A stretch of 7,262 nt of DNA from CAZKRU01 sp964555235 (GCA_964555235.1 CAZKRU010000123.1:1-7262); one strand, 5' to 3'. Positions 1 through 6,663 are shown, numbered from the stretch's first letter. Notes: generated by a model from the letters alone, not told the origin. A program made the numbers and translations.

Positions 1-137
1 TGGCGAGAAACCTCTGGATTTCAAGTGCTTAGAAGTTTACTTCACCGAGAGGCACAATGCGCACGAAGGAAATCCAGTTTTTATTTTGGGAGCCAAGAAC
101 CGGTCACTCAAAGGATTGAAACAAAAAGGATACCCCC

Positions 138-163
138 TTTGTGAGCTTTGTGACTTCGTGTGA
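138..163 (+). repeat. TTTGTG-type periodic triad
   Basis: TTTGTG occurs at 138 and 147 and TTCGTG at 155, so three similar units are spaced 9 and 8 nt apart. The same TGTG-centred design with 9-nt spacing recurs at 6464-6485 (opposite strand) and 6953-6974. The element is intergenic and upstream of the methyltransferase gene. Its function is unknown. Confidence 0.6.
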
Positions 164-272
164 AAAACCTCCCTTCACTACAGTGCCAGCACGTTCCACG
201 GGCAGGAGCTTCGTGTGAGACGATTCCATTCACAACCGCGTGAAATAATTGCCTTCCCCGGAAATGCCCGCT

Positions 273-277
273 AGGAG
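273..277 (+). promoter_or_regulatory. Ribosome binding site for the methyltransferase gene
   Basis: AGGAG lies 6 nt upstream of the GTG at 284. This supports GTG as the true start: no ATG lies close by, and the next in-frame Met (residue 44) would remove the conserved N-terminal part of the family. Confidence 0.75.
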
Positions 278-283
278 AGGGGC

Positions 284-1108
284 GTGTATCAGGTTCAAAA
301 AGTAGAAACCTTGGAGATTCCCGAACTCGTTCATTACCAGACATTGCGCCGTCAAGCGGAACAACGAAAGGAAGGAGTTTTTGTCGCAGAAGGAGAGCGC
401 GTGGTGCGCCGGATGATCGAGAGCTCAATCGAAGTCATTTCACTCCTCCTTCCCGAAAAGTGGTTCCAAGTGTATGAACCGATCCTCGCCAAACGCCCTG
501 AAATGATCGGCGTCTACCTCATGGATCGCAAGCAACTCGAATCCTTGACGAACTTTGCCTATTATCAAGGCGTTCTCGGGTTGGGGCGCGTTCCTCGAGA
601 ATTCACGCTCGAGGAACTGATCGCCCGCACCCCGGCACCTCACTTCTTTGTCGCAGCAGAAGGGTTGACCAAGGCTGGAAATATCGGAACGCTCATCCGC
701 AACTCGGCCGCCTTGGGAGTTCATGCCCTGATTTCCGGAGAAACCTGCTGTAGCCCTTATATCCGATGGGCGGTTCATGGTTCCATGGGGGGCGTCTTCA
801 AAGTCCCGGTCATTGAATCAAAAAACCTGGTCGAATCCCTGAAAGCACTTCGCGCCTTGGGAATCCAATGCATCGCCGCGCATCCCCGCCCCGGATCGAA
901 TTCCATTGAGAAAACCGATTTCACTCAAAATCTCTGCCTCGTTTTCGGCTCCGAAGGGGAAGGACTCAGCGACGCCGTTCTTGCCGAATGCGATACAGCC
1001 GTTGAGATTCCGATGACCAACGGCATCGACTCCCTCAACATCGCCAATAGTGCAGCGATCTTTTTATACGAAGTCGGCCGACAGCGGAGTCAAATCGCGC
1101 GAAAGTAA
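284..1108 (+). CDS. TrmH/SpoU family RNA 2'-O-ribose methyltransferase
   Basis: The product is a 274-residue SPOUT-class methyltransferase expected to transfer a methyl group from S-adenosylmethionine to a ribose 2'-OH in rRNA or tRNA. Residues about 15-100 look like the N-terminal RNA-binding (L30e-like) domain, including the typical FVAEGERVV segment at 33-41. The knotted catalytic domain follows from about 120. Motif 1 is GNIGTLIRNSAALGV (132-146, with N133 and R139), motif 2 is LVFGSEGEGLS (219-229), and motif 3 is IPMTNGIDSLNIANSAA (242-258). Motif 1 lacks the usual DP before N-x-G and has KAG instead. The start is GTG with AGGAG in front. The gene stands 50 nt upstream of the cyclase on the same strand, with a possible promoter in the gap, so the two need not be co-transcribed. 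The family is certain; the target nucleotide cannot be told from sequence. Confidence 0.93.
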   Translation: MYQVQKVETLEIPELVHYQTLRRQAEQRKEGVFVAEGERVVRRMIESSIEVISLLLPEKWFQVYEPILAKRPEMIGVYLMDRKQLESLTNFAYYQGVLGLGRVPREFTLEELIARTPAPHFFVAAEGLTKAGNIGTLIRNSAALGVHALISGETCCSPYIRWAVHGSMGGVFKVPVIESKNLVESLKALRALGIQCIAAHPRPGSNSIEKTDFTQNLCLVFGSEGEGLSDAVLAECDTAVEIPMTNGIDSLNIANSAAIFLYEVGRQRSQIARK

Positions 1109-1123
1109 GCGGCGAGGGGATGG

Positions 1124-1153
1124 TTGACATCCGAAATTACACCTCCCTACTCT
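1124..1153 (+). promoter_or_regulatory. Candidate promoter for the cyclase gene
   Basis: A perfect TTGACA (1124-1129) is followed after 18 nt by TACTCT (1148-1153), a weak match to TATAAT. The predicted transcription start would fall at about 1160, essentially on the ATG at 1159. No Shine-Dalgarno sequence is visible upstream of that ATG, so a leaderless mRNA is possible. The call rests on the -35 match and spacing only. Confidence 0.35.
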
Positions 1154-1158
1154 AAGCC

Positions 1159-3252
1159 ATGTCCTTCAATCGCGGAATTACGTTCACCGTTATTTGTGCG
1201 AGCCTCTTTCTGCTTTTTAGTGCGTGTTACTGGTTTGATCGGCTGATTCCCTACGAGCCGTTTCAACAGCTTGAAAATTCCACCTACGATTGGCGCGTTC
1301 GCATAGGACGAACAACTCCAATTGACCCTCGCCTGGTTTTTATCGCCATCGATAAGGCCAATTACTCCCATCTCTATGGGAATCCCGAATCCCTCCCTCC
1401 TGAACTCCAAACCATCACAAAAGACTGGCCTTGGCCGCGCTCTGTCTGGGCAACTGTTGTCGAACGCGTCTTGGAAGCGGGAGCTGAAATCATTGCGTTG
1501 GATATCAATCTCCCCTCAGCACGGGACGCCAAAGGTGATGAAGCCCTGCATCAAGCCCTAATTCGCTTTCCGAACCGCGTGGTAATCGGCGGGAACATTC
1601 AGGAGGAAAGCTTTTCCCAAGGAAGAAATGAAAAAACATTTGCCCCTCCTTCTCCCAGTATTATCGGAACGGCAGAAGACCCTCTTTCTACCTCAATTCA
1701 TCAGTCGATCGGTTATTTTAATTTTTGGGCTGATCCTTCCGATGGAGTCATCCGTCGAGTCTTATTTCGCTATGATGAATTCAATCGCCCCATTTACGCA
1801 CTAACCGCAAAAGTCTTGGAACGTCTTCACCTCTTCCACCAAATCCCTTCCCCGACCGAAAAGACTTTATTTCGTTTTTCAGGTGATCCAAAATCCGTCT
1901 TTCGTCACATCCCCTTGCACGAAGTTATCGATCCGAGATACTGGAAAACCAATTACGTTGATAAAAACTTTTTTAAGGGAAAAATTGTTCTTCTCGGACC
2001 GATCGGCAACTGGGCTCAGGATGCTCACCCCACTCCGTACTCCCTCATGCCTGGACCGAAAATTCACTTAAGCGCTCTCAACGCGGCAATCCATGGGGAG
2101 TTTATTCGGATTTCCTCCTCAACTATTGATTTGTTGGAAATTCTTACCATGGCCCTGATTGCCGGATTACTCAGTTATTTCATTCCCAACGCAAAAAACC
2201 GATTAGTGGCTTTTGTGGTCGCGAACGGAACTTTTTTCGCAGCCTCACTGCTCTTCTACGATTACAAAAATCTCGCCATTCTCACCGCACTCCCTCTCCT
2301 TACCCTCAATACCAGCGGTCTCCTTTGCTTTATTTACGAATATGTTTTCGAGCTTCGCGAAAAAGCCCGCGTTCGTGGCTATCTCGAACGTTACGTCTCC
2401 AAAAACGTGGTGAAACAGCTTGTCGATGGATCGATGACCCTCGGCGGAAGAAAGCCGGTTACCATCCTCTTTTCCGATATTCGCGGATTCACGACGATGA
2501 CGGAGAGCGCGGACGAACAACAACTCGTGACTCAGCTAAATGAATATCTCACCGCGATGGTGGAATGCGTCTTCAAACACAATGGAACGCTCGACAAATT
2601 TATCGGTGACGCGGTAATGGCTCACTGGGGAAGCGCGCGCCCCGGAGCGGACTCTCCTGCCGAAGTCGAAGCGAATGCCGCGCTCGCGGTTCAAACAGCG
2701 ATTGAGATGTTGAGTGAGCTGAAACGATTGAACGAGAAATGGGTCGCCGAAGGACGCAAAGCACTTCAGATCGGCATCGGGATCAATCACGGAACGGTCA
2801 TCACCGGAGATATGGGTTCTCCCCAGCGAATGGAATTTACGGTCATCGGCGATGCAGTGAATCTCGCCTCACGTCTGGAAGGACTCACCAAGGAGTATCA
2901 TACCGATCTCCTTCTCGGCGAAACCGTCGCTCCCTTCGTCAAAGATAAGTTTTATCTTCGTTCCGCCGCCTTGGTTCAGGTCAAAGGAAAAACCAAGCCC
3001 GTCGAAGTCTGGACCGTGCTCGGAGTCCGCACGACCAAGAACGAACCGCTCTCCTGGCTTGATCTTTATCACCGGGGAGTCGAAGCCTACCGACGACGCG
3101 CTTTCGCCGAAGCACTCCCTTGCTTCGAAGCCGGACTGCAAATGATGCCCGACGACTTCTTATTTCAAATCTACGTCGATAGCACCCGCGAACTCATCGA
3201 TCATCCTCCTGGTCCCGACTGGACCGGAGTGACGATCATGAAGAGTAAATAG
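1159..3252 (+). CDS. CHASE2-domain class III adenylate cyclase
   Basis: The product is a 697-residue membrane sensor predicted to make cAMP from ATP. An N-terminal membrane segment (about 7-25) leads into an extracytoplasmic CHASE2 domain (about 30-315). Three membrane helices follow (about 323-342, 347-366 and 371-395), then a short linker and the cytoplasmic class III cyclase domain (about 430-622). Metal-binding Asps are D440 (LFSDIRGFT) and D484 (DKFIGDAVMAHWG). The base-selecting pair is K480 and T562, the Lys/Thr combination typical of class IIIb adenylate rather than guanylate cyclases. Transition-state residues N568 and R572 are present in GDAVNLASRL. The domain therefore looks fully active, probably as a homodimer. 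Residues about 630-675 form a TPR-like helical tail, common in this architecture. No ribosome binding site is seen before the ATG. The CHASE2 ligand is unknown, and no cAMP effector gene is in the window. Confidence 0.93.
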   Translation: MSFNRGITFTVICASLFLLFSACYWFDRLIPYEPFQQLENSTYDWRVRIGRTTPIDPRLVFIAIDKANYSHLYGNPESLPPELQTITKDWPWPRSVWATVVERVLEAGAEIIALDINLPSARDAKGDEALHQALIRFPNRVVIGGNIQEESFSQGRNEKTFAPPSPSIIGTAEDPLSTSIHQSIGYFNFWADPSDGVIRRVLFRYDEFNRPIYALTAKVLERLHLFHQIPSPTEKTLFRFSGDPKSVFRHIPLHEVIDPRYWKTNYVDKNFFKGKIVLLGPIGNWAQDAHPTPYSLMPGPKIHLSALNAAIHGEFIRISSSTIDLLEILTMALIAGLLSYFIPNAKNRLVAFVVANGTFFAASLLFYDYKNLAILTALPLLTLNTSGLLCFIYEYVFELREKARVRGYLERYVSKNVVKQLVDGSMTLGGRKPVTILFSDIRGFTTMTESADEQQLVTQLNEYLTAMVECVFKHNGTLDKFIGDAVMAHWGSARPGADSPAEVEANAALAVQTAIEMLSELKRLNEKWVAEGRKALQIGIGINHGTVITGDMGSPQRMEFTVIGDAVNLASRLEGLTKEYHTDLLLGETVAPFVKDKFYLRSAALVQVKGKTKPVEVWTVLGVRTTKNEPLSWLDLYHRGVEAYRRRAFAEALPCFEAGLQMMPDDFLFQIYVDSTRELIDHPPGPDWTGVTIMKSK

Positions 3253-3282
3253 AACTCAATTCTTCGATGATTTCCTGCGATA

Positions 3283-3359
3283 AATCTGGAACTCAGGAAC
3301 TCAAGAAGCAAAAATCAGACGGGATCGCCCAATTTTCCTGAGTTCGTGAGTTCCAGATT
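3283..3359. repeat. 77-nt hairpin between converging genes (possible bidirectional terminator)
   Basis: Arms 3283-3305 and 3337-3359 are reverse complements at 21 of 23 positions. Inside them AAAAT (3311-3315) can pair with ATTTT (3332-3336), and GGG (3321-3323) with CCC (3328-3330), leaving one 5-nt bulge (3306-3310). The left arm contains two tandem copies of GGAACTCA (3288-3303). It sits just after the cyclase stop and before the ruvC stop, where either transcript would fold it, so a role in termination or 3'-end protection is reasonable. There is no clear U-tract, so it may instead be a dispersed repeat. Confidence 0.7.
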
Positions 3360-3377
3360 GCTTTAACCGATAGGATC

Positions 3378-3406
3378 ACGGCGCCCTCGGAGAGGTCGCC
3401 CTACCA
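3378..3406 (+). repeat. 29-nt dispersed intergenic repeat, copy 1
   Basis: This stretch matches the reverse complement of 6358-6386 at 28 of 29 positions. Its core (3380-3400) is an imperfect palindrome, GGCGCCCTC and GAGGTCGCC around a 3-nt loop, with one mismatch. It lies in the 3' region shared by the cyclase and ruvC. The function is unknown; it resembles REP-type palindromic units in size and placement. Confidence 0.75.
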
Positions 3407-3431
3407 CTCACCGCTATTTCTCAAGAGTCGG

Positions 3432-3923
3432 TTAGATCCGTTCCATCGGAACAATTCCTCGACGCGTTTGCGCGTGAGTGATTGCCACCGCCAAAGCATC
3501 CGCCGCATCGGCCGGGGGCGATTGCGACAGCTGCAAGAGAGCACGAATCATAAAGCCGACTTGCGATTTTCCCGCCTGCCCGAGTCCCGTGACTGCTGAC
3601 TTCACTCGGCGAGGTGCGTATTCAAAAATGGGGAGCGAGACTCCGGCACAAGCCACCAACGCGACCCCACGTGCGGCCCCCATGGTGATTGCCGTCTGAT
3701 AATTCTGAACAAAAATAATCCCTTCCACCGCCACTTCATCCGGTTGAAACTCCTCGATGATCTCCTTGATCGTATCATTGATTTTTACCAAACAAGCCGT
3801 CGCCCTCACCTTGGGCGCATTACGAATCACCCCGCACGTCACCAATCGATGTTTGGATCCCGTCGTCTCAATAATTCCATAACCCGTATTTCGAAGCGCC
3901 GGATCAATGCCAAGAATTTTCAA
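3432..3923 (-). CDS. ruvC: Crossover junction endodeoxyribonuclease RuvC
   Basis: The product is a 163-residue Holliday junction resolvase that acts as a dimer and normally cuts junctions held by the RuvAB motor during recombination repair. The length is normal for the family. The N-terminus MKILGIDPALRNTGYG carries catalytic D7. E67 (AVEGIIF), D139 and D142 (PPADAADALAVAITH) complete the acidic tetrad, matching D7/E66/D138/D141 of E. coli. The EGIIFVQNYQTA variant of the second motif looks like the Verrucomicrobia-type protein (my recollection of that group, not a search). Translation starts at TTG (3921-3923) behind GGAGG. It is the last gene of the minus-strand block, 13 nt after the dehydrogenase stop, so it probably depends on upstream transcription. 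ruvA and ruvB are not in the window. Confidence 0.96.
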   Translation of the reverse strand: MKILGIDPALRNTGYGIIETTGSKHRLVTCGVIRNAPKVRATACLVKINDTIKEIIEEFQPDEVAVEGIIFVQNYQTAITMGAARGVALVACAGVSLPIFEYAPRRVKSAVTGLGQAGKSQVGFMIRALLQLSQSPPADAADALAVAITHAQTRRGIVPMERI

Positions 3924-3927
3924 ACAT

Positions 3928-3932
3928 CCTCC
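3928..3932 (-). promoter_or_regulatory. ribosome binding site that fixes the TTG start of ruvC
   Basis: GGAGG lies 4 nt before the TTG at 3921-3923. An ATG sits between them, but it is in another frame and meets a stop after seven codons. The TTG frame begins exactly with the conserved RuvC N-terminus, so TTG is the start. Confidence 0.7.
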
Positions 3933-3936
3933 GACT

Positions 3937-4938
3937 TCACGCCATGATCTGCGCTTTTTCTTTGGAGATCATCCAGCGCGTCGATTTCCCTGCGAGCGTT
4001 AAACGAAATTCTTCGATCATGTAATGAGCCATGCGACGACACTCCAAATCCAAACTTCCTGCAATATGCGGCGTAATCACCACATTCGGAAGATCATAGA
4101 GCGGCGAATCACTCGGCGGGGGTTCCGGATACGTTACATCCAACAACGCAAAAAGATCAGATCGTTCCCGAAAGACCTTGATCAGCGCCTCCTCATCCAC
4201 CACCGCCCCTCGCGATGTGTTCAAAAAGGAGGCTCCCGGTTTCATGGCCGCAAAATGTTTCTCCCCAACCATCTTCTCGGTCTCCTTCAACCACGGCGTA
4301 TGAAGCGTCACGAGGTTCGACCTTGAAAATAATTCTTCCAGTGAAACCAACTCCACTCCCCATTGAGCCGCTTGGGAGGGGGCCACAAACGGATCGTAAG
4401 CCAAAAGCTGGTGATCAAAATTCCGAAGCCGATCCACCACCATCCGTCCAATCATCCCCAGCGAAACAACCCCAACCGTCGATCGAAGATTTCCCGGACA
4501 GACGAATTTCGGCTTCGGATAGCCTCGGTTCGCTTTGACATAAGCCGCCGCCTGCCACCCCTTCTTTAAACAAAAAATCACTTGGGAAACCGTAAACTCG
4601 GCGACCGGAACCGCATTCGCCGCATACGCACTGTGGACTTGAACTCCTCGCGCCCAACTCTCCTCCGTCACAAAACCTTTGATCGATCCCGCCGCATAAA
4701 AAACCGTTTTTAATTTCGGAGCTGCCTTCAAAAAAGCCGCATCCATCGGCGGCATTCCCCAGGTCGAAAAAATAATCTCAATCTCACTCAGAAGCGCTGA
4801 ATTTCCCTTCAGCGAATCCGACGTCTGGGGTTCTCCTAAAATCTCGGCGAGCTCTCGAATTTCCTGAATCTCTTGCGGGCCATAAACATTTTGAAATTGG
4901 TTCGCATTTCCAAGAAAGAGCGCTTTCGGCTTTGCCAT
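3937..4938 (-). CDS. D-isomer-specific 2-hydroxyacid dehydrogenase family protein
   Basis: The 333-residue product belongs to the family of NAD-dependent enzymes that interconvert D-2-hydroxyacids and 2-oxoacids. The substrate is not identifiable. The catalytic domain is split (about 1-120 and 300-333) around a Rossmann domain (about 120-300). The catalytic Arg is R243 (NTSRGAVVDEEAL), the acid is E272 (YPEPP) and the proton-relay His is H291 (ITPHIAGS). D182 (LLAYDP) follows the second strand, favouring NAD over NADP. The dinucleotide loop reads VGVVSLGMIGR, with Ser159 where the first Gly of GxGxxG is usual. The ATG has an AAGGGG sequence 3 nt upstream and follows the sufE-like stop by 15 nt, so the gene is probably co-transcribed with its neighbours. 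Nothing in the context ties it to sulfur or recombination. Confidence 0.9.
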   Translation of the reverse strand: MAKPKALFLGNANQFQNVYGPQEIQEIRELAEILGEPQTSDSLKGNSALLSEIEIIFSTWGMPPMDAAFLKAAPKLKTVFYAAGSIKGFVTEESWARGVQVHSAYAANAVPVAEFTVSQVIFCLKKGWQAAAYVKANRGYPKPKFVCPGNLRSTVGVVSLGMIGRMVVDRLRNFDHQLLAYDPFVAPSQAAQWGVELVSLEELFSRSNLVTLHTPWLKETEKMVGEKHFAAMKPGASFLNTSRGAVVDEEALIKVFRERSDLFALLDVTYPEPPPSDSPLYDLPNVVITPHIAGSLDLECRRMAHYMIEEFRLTLAGKSTRWMISKEKAQIMA

Positions 4939-4953
4939 AATCCCCTTTTCGCT

Positions 4954-5409
4954 TTAACCGACGACCATCCGCTGACGATCCAAATACATTTTGCAAATCT
5001 GCTTCATCCGCCCGAGCACATAGTAAGTCGTCTGACTCCGCAACCGGATTAATTCGCCTCCAACAATTCGAGGAACAAAGTCCGAGGGAAGATCGAGAAC
5101 CTCCTGAGGTGAACATCCATCCAAACCACGACAGAGAATCGCTGTCATTGCTTTAGTCAAGGTCTGAACTTCCGGTCCGAGACGCATTCGAAAAGAGACT
5201 TTTCCTTCAGGCGAAATTTTCAGAAAAACCGCCACCTCGTCCGTACACTCTTGATCCTTGCGAATATCCTCCAAGTCAAAAGTCTCCCCCGCTTGAGGTT
5301 CCACCCGTTTGGCATTATCGCAGTACGCGATCAGATTTTCGCGCTTCTCTTCTTCGGAGAGCGATTCAAACAAACCGATGATCGATTCGAGCTTGGGAGG
5401 ATACGCCAT
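4954..5409 (-). CDS. SufE-like sulfur acceptor protein
   Basis: The 151-residue product is of the SufE/CsdE family, small cytoplasmic proteins that take persulfide sulfur on one cysteine and pass it on, classically from SufS to the Fe-S scaffold. The acceptor is C55 in DQECTDEVAVF, matching Cys51 of E. coli SufE. The family's helical N-terminus (PPKLESIIGLFESLSEEEK) and the C-terminal half, with GLDGCSPQEVLDLP and TTYYVLGRMKQI, are present. The length is normal, slightly above the 138 residues of E. coli SufE. The ATG begins 2 nt after the rhodanese stop, so translation is probably coupled; only a weak TGAAG precedes it. No sufS or scaffold gene is nearby. The upstream rhodanese is the obvious candidate partner, though that is inference. 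Confidence 0.9.
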   Translation of the reverse strand: MAYPPKLESIIGLFESLSEEEKRENLIAYCDNAKRVEPQAGETFDLEDIRKDQECTDEVAVFLKISPEGKVSFRMRLGPEVQTLTKAMTAILCRGLDGCSPQEVLDLPSDFVPRIVGGELIRLRSQTTYYVLGRMKQICKMYLDRQRMVVG

Positions 5410-5411
5410 CT

Positions 5412-6260
5412 TCAGCTGCGCTCAATCGGCGCCCGCACAGTATTCCCCCACTCGGTCCACGAACCATCATAGTTCCGCACCTTGGTAAATCCGAGGAGAT
5501 AGGTCAGCACAAACCACGTATGGCTCGAGCGCTCACCAATCCGACAGTAGGCAATGACGTCGTCATCCTTTTTGAGATTCAATCCCTTTTGATAAATCTC
5601 CTGAAGTGCCTCGACAGACTTGAAAGTCGCATCCTCATTACAAGCCGTTTTCCATGGAACGCTTTTTGCGCCGGGAACGTGTCCTCCCCGCAAAACCCCT
5701 TCCTGCGGGTACTCGGGCATGTGGGTCGTCTCCCCTGAGAATTCGCTCGGGGAGCGAACATCAATCAACGGAAGCTTTGCCTGACTATGCGCCAACGTAT
5801 CATCGTAGAAGGCCCGAATTTCAGCATCACATCGTTTCGCGGGAACCGGATAACTCGCCACCGGGTATTTCGGAACTTCACGAGTCAGTGCATGACCTTC
5901 TGAAATCCATTTATTCCGTCCGCCGTTTAAAATTTTAACCTTGGTATGCCCGTAAAGTCGGAACGCCCAAAGCGCGTAGCAGGACCACCAATTGGACTTA
6001 TCCCCGTAAAAGACACAGGTCGTCTCAGGCGTAATTCCATTCTTTCCACAGACCTCAGCGAATTTCTCTGGCGAGATGTAATCCCGCACCAGGGAATCCT
6101 GCAAATCACGACGCCAGTCAATATGTACTGCCCCGGCAATGTGCCCGGTATCGTACAAGAGGACATCCTCATTGCTCTCAATGATACGAACTTTCGGATC
6201 GTTGCGATTCGCTTCGATCCACTGACAGTCGACCAACACATCCGGATTAAAATAGCCCAT
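5412..6260 (-). CDS. sseA: Thiosulfate/3-mercaptopyruvate sulfurtransferase (tandem rhodanese)
   Basis: The 282-residue product has two rhodanese domains. It would move sulfane sulfur from thiosulfate or mercaptopyruvate to a thiol or cyanide acceptor through a cysteine persulfide. The N-terminal domain (about 5-125) is inactive, with D87 at the cysteine position (VFYGDKSNWW). The C-terminal domain (about 160-282) has the active loop C239-RIGERS, followed by SHTWFVL and NYDGSWTEWG. This loop resembles mycobacterial SseA, hence the symbol. The ATG at 6258-6260 is chosen over an in-frame TTG at 6294-6296 because homology begins there and a purine-rich AGAGAG lies just upstream. It is the first gene of the four-gene minus-strand block. 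There is no signal peptide, so it should be cytoplasmic. Thiosulfate versus mercaptopyruvate preference cannot be settled by eye. Confidence 0.93.
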   Translation of the reverse strand: MGYFNPDVLVDCQWIEANRNDPKVRIIESNEDVLLYDTGHIAGAVHIDWRRDLQDSLVRDYISPEKFAEVCGKNGITPETTCVFYGDKSNWWSCYALWAFRLYGHTKVKILNGGRNKWISEGHALTREVPKYPVASYPVPAKRCDAEIRAFYDDTLAHSQAKLPLIDVRSPSEFSGETTHMPEYPQEGVLRGGHVPGAKSVPWKTACNEDATFKSVEALQEIYQKGLNLKKDDDVIAYCRIGERSSHTWFVLTYLLGFTKVRNYDGSWTEWGNTVRAPIERS

Positions 6261-6294
6261 AGTTTGCTCTCTTTTTTGGTTCAATGAAGAGGCC

Positions 6295-6324
6295 AAGCTA
6301 GGAATTCAACCGTCACTCGTCCAA
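6295..6324 (-). promoter_or_regulatory. Weak candidate promoter for the sseA-ruvC block
   Basis: On the minus strand TTGGAC (6319-6324) and TAGCTT (6295-6300) are separated by 18 nt and lie about 35 nt before the sseA ATG. Both hexamers match the sigma-70 consensus only partly, so this is a position-based guess. Confidence 0.25.
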
Positions 6325-6357
6325 CAAAATCCTTTCTTTCAAAAAGCCCCTAATTTT

Positions 6358-6386
6358 TGGTAGGGAGACCTCTCCGAGGGCGCCGT
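6358..6386 (-). repeat. 29-nt dispersed intergenic repeat, copy 2
   Basis: This is the inverse-orientation partner of 3378-3406, identical except for one position (A6366 where the reverse complement of copy 1 has C). It lies upstream of sseA, about 100 nt before its ATG, so the two copies bracket the four-gene minus-strand block. It is followed by GTTCCAC GTTCCAT, a short direct repeat (6385-6398). Confidence 0.75.
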
Positions 6387-6463
6387 TCCACGTTCCATCT
6401 CATCCCAGAACAGAGGGAAGAGATCCAATGGACTCCAACCCACAGAAGTTCGGAGGTTTTGGC

Positions 6464-6487
6464 CACAAAAAGCACAAAAGCCACACA
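6464..6487 (-). repeat. TGTG-type triad, 9-nt period
   Basis: CACA recurs at 6464, 6473 and 6482, an exact 9-nt period; read on the minus strand it is TGTG followed by T-rich spacers. The segment 6460-6484 is the reverse complement of 6954-6978 with one mismatch in 25. Confidence 0.65.
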
Positions 6488-6535
6488 AGGACTAATTTTT
6501 GTGAGGAAAGCCTTATTCCCACAAAACTGAAACTT

Positions 6536-6569
6536 GGAGTCATCATCCTCGTCCAAAATAAAACCAGAT
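6536..6569 (-). repeat. TTTTGGAC module, copy 1
   Basis: Read on the minus strand, this stretch has ATCT, TTTTGGAC, ATGAT and GACTC in order, as does 6907-6942 on the plus strand. In both places a TGTG triad follows downstream. The match is degraded but ordered, suggesting two diverged copies of a larger element. Confidence 0.5.
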
Positions 6570-6621
6570 TATCGAGGTGAAACCGGGGGGGGATTGAAAT
6601 CCAAAAGGAGGTGGCATTTCC

Positions 6622-6643
6622 CGCGAAATACGCGAAACACGCC
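6622..6643 (-). repeat. CGCG-type triad, 9-nt period
   Basis: CGCG at 6622 and 6631 and CGCC at 6640 give an exact 9-nt period, with AAATA and AAACA spacers. It has the same layout as the TGTG triads with a different core. A single related unit, TTTCGCGGGC, lies at 6838-6847. Confidence 0.55.
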
Positions 6644-6663
6644 AAAAGGGGAACGATCCTGCC

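Larger units (their letters stand above)
1..283. other. Left intergenic region with a periodic repeat; possible gene end
   Basis: No gene is recognised here. A plus-strand frame is open from base 2 to a TGA at 161-163 (53 codons, cut by the window edge). Its composition is protein-like, but I recognise no family, and its last codons fall inside the periodic repeat at 138-163, so it may be chance. Bases 164-272 show no convincing promoter hexamer pair. The Shine-Dalgarno sequence of the next gene closes the region. Confidence 0.5.

Noticed and set aside
2..163. Plus-strand open frame at the left edge (53 codons)
   Set aside because: It has no recognisable family, is cut by the window and ends inside a periodic intergenic repeat. 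It could be a real gene end, but the sequence alone does not support calling it.
440..778. Minus-strand frame opposite the methyltransferase gene
   Set aside because: It lies wholly antisense to a well-supported gene and has no family resemblance. The same applies to other frames inside the cyclase, dehydrogenase, sufE-like and sseA genes.
6261..6296. Longer sseA start at the TTG 6294-6296
   Set aside because: The 12 extra residues are unlike the family N-terminus, and the ATG at 6258-6260 has a purine-rich stretch before it and begins at the usual place.
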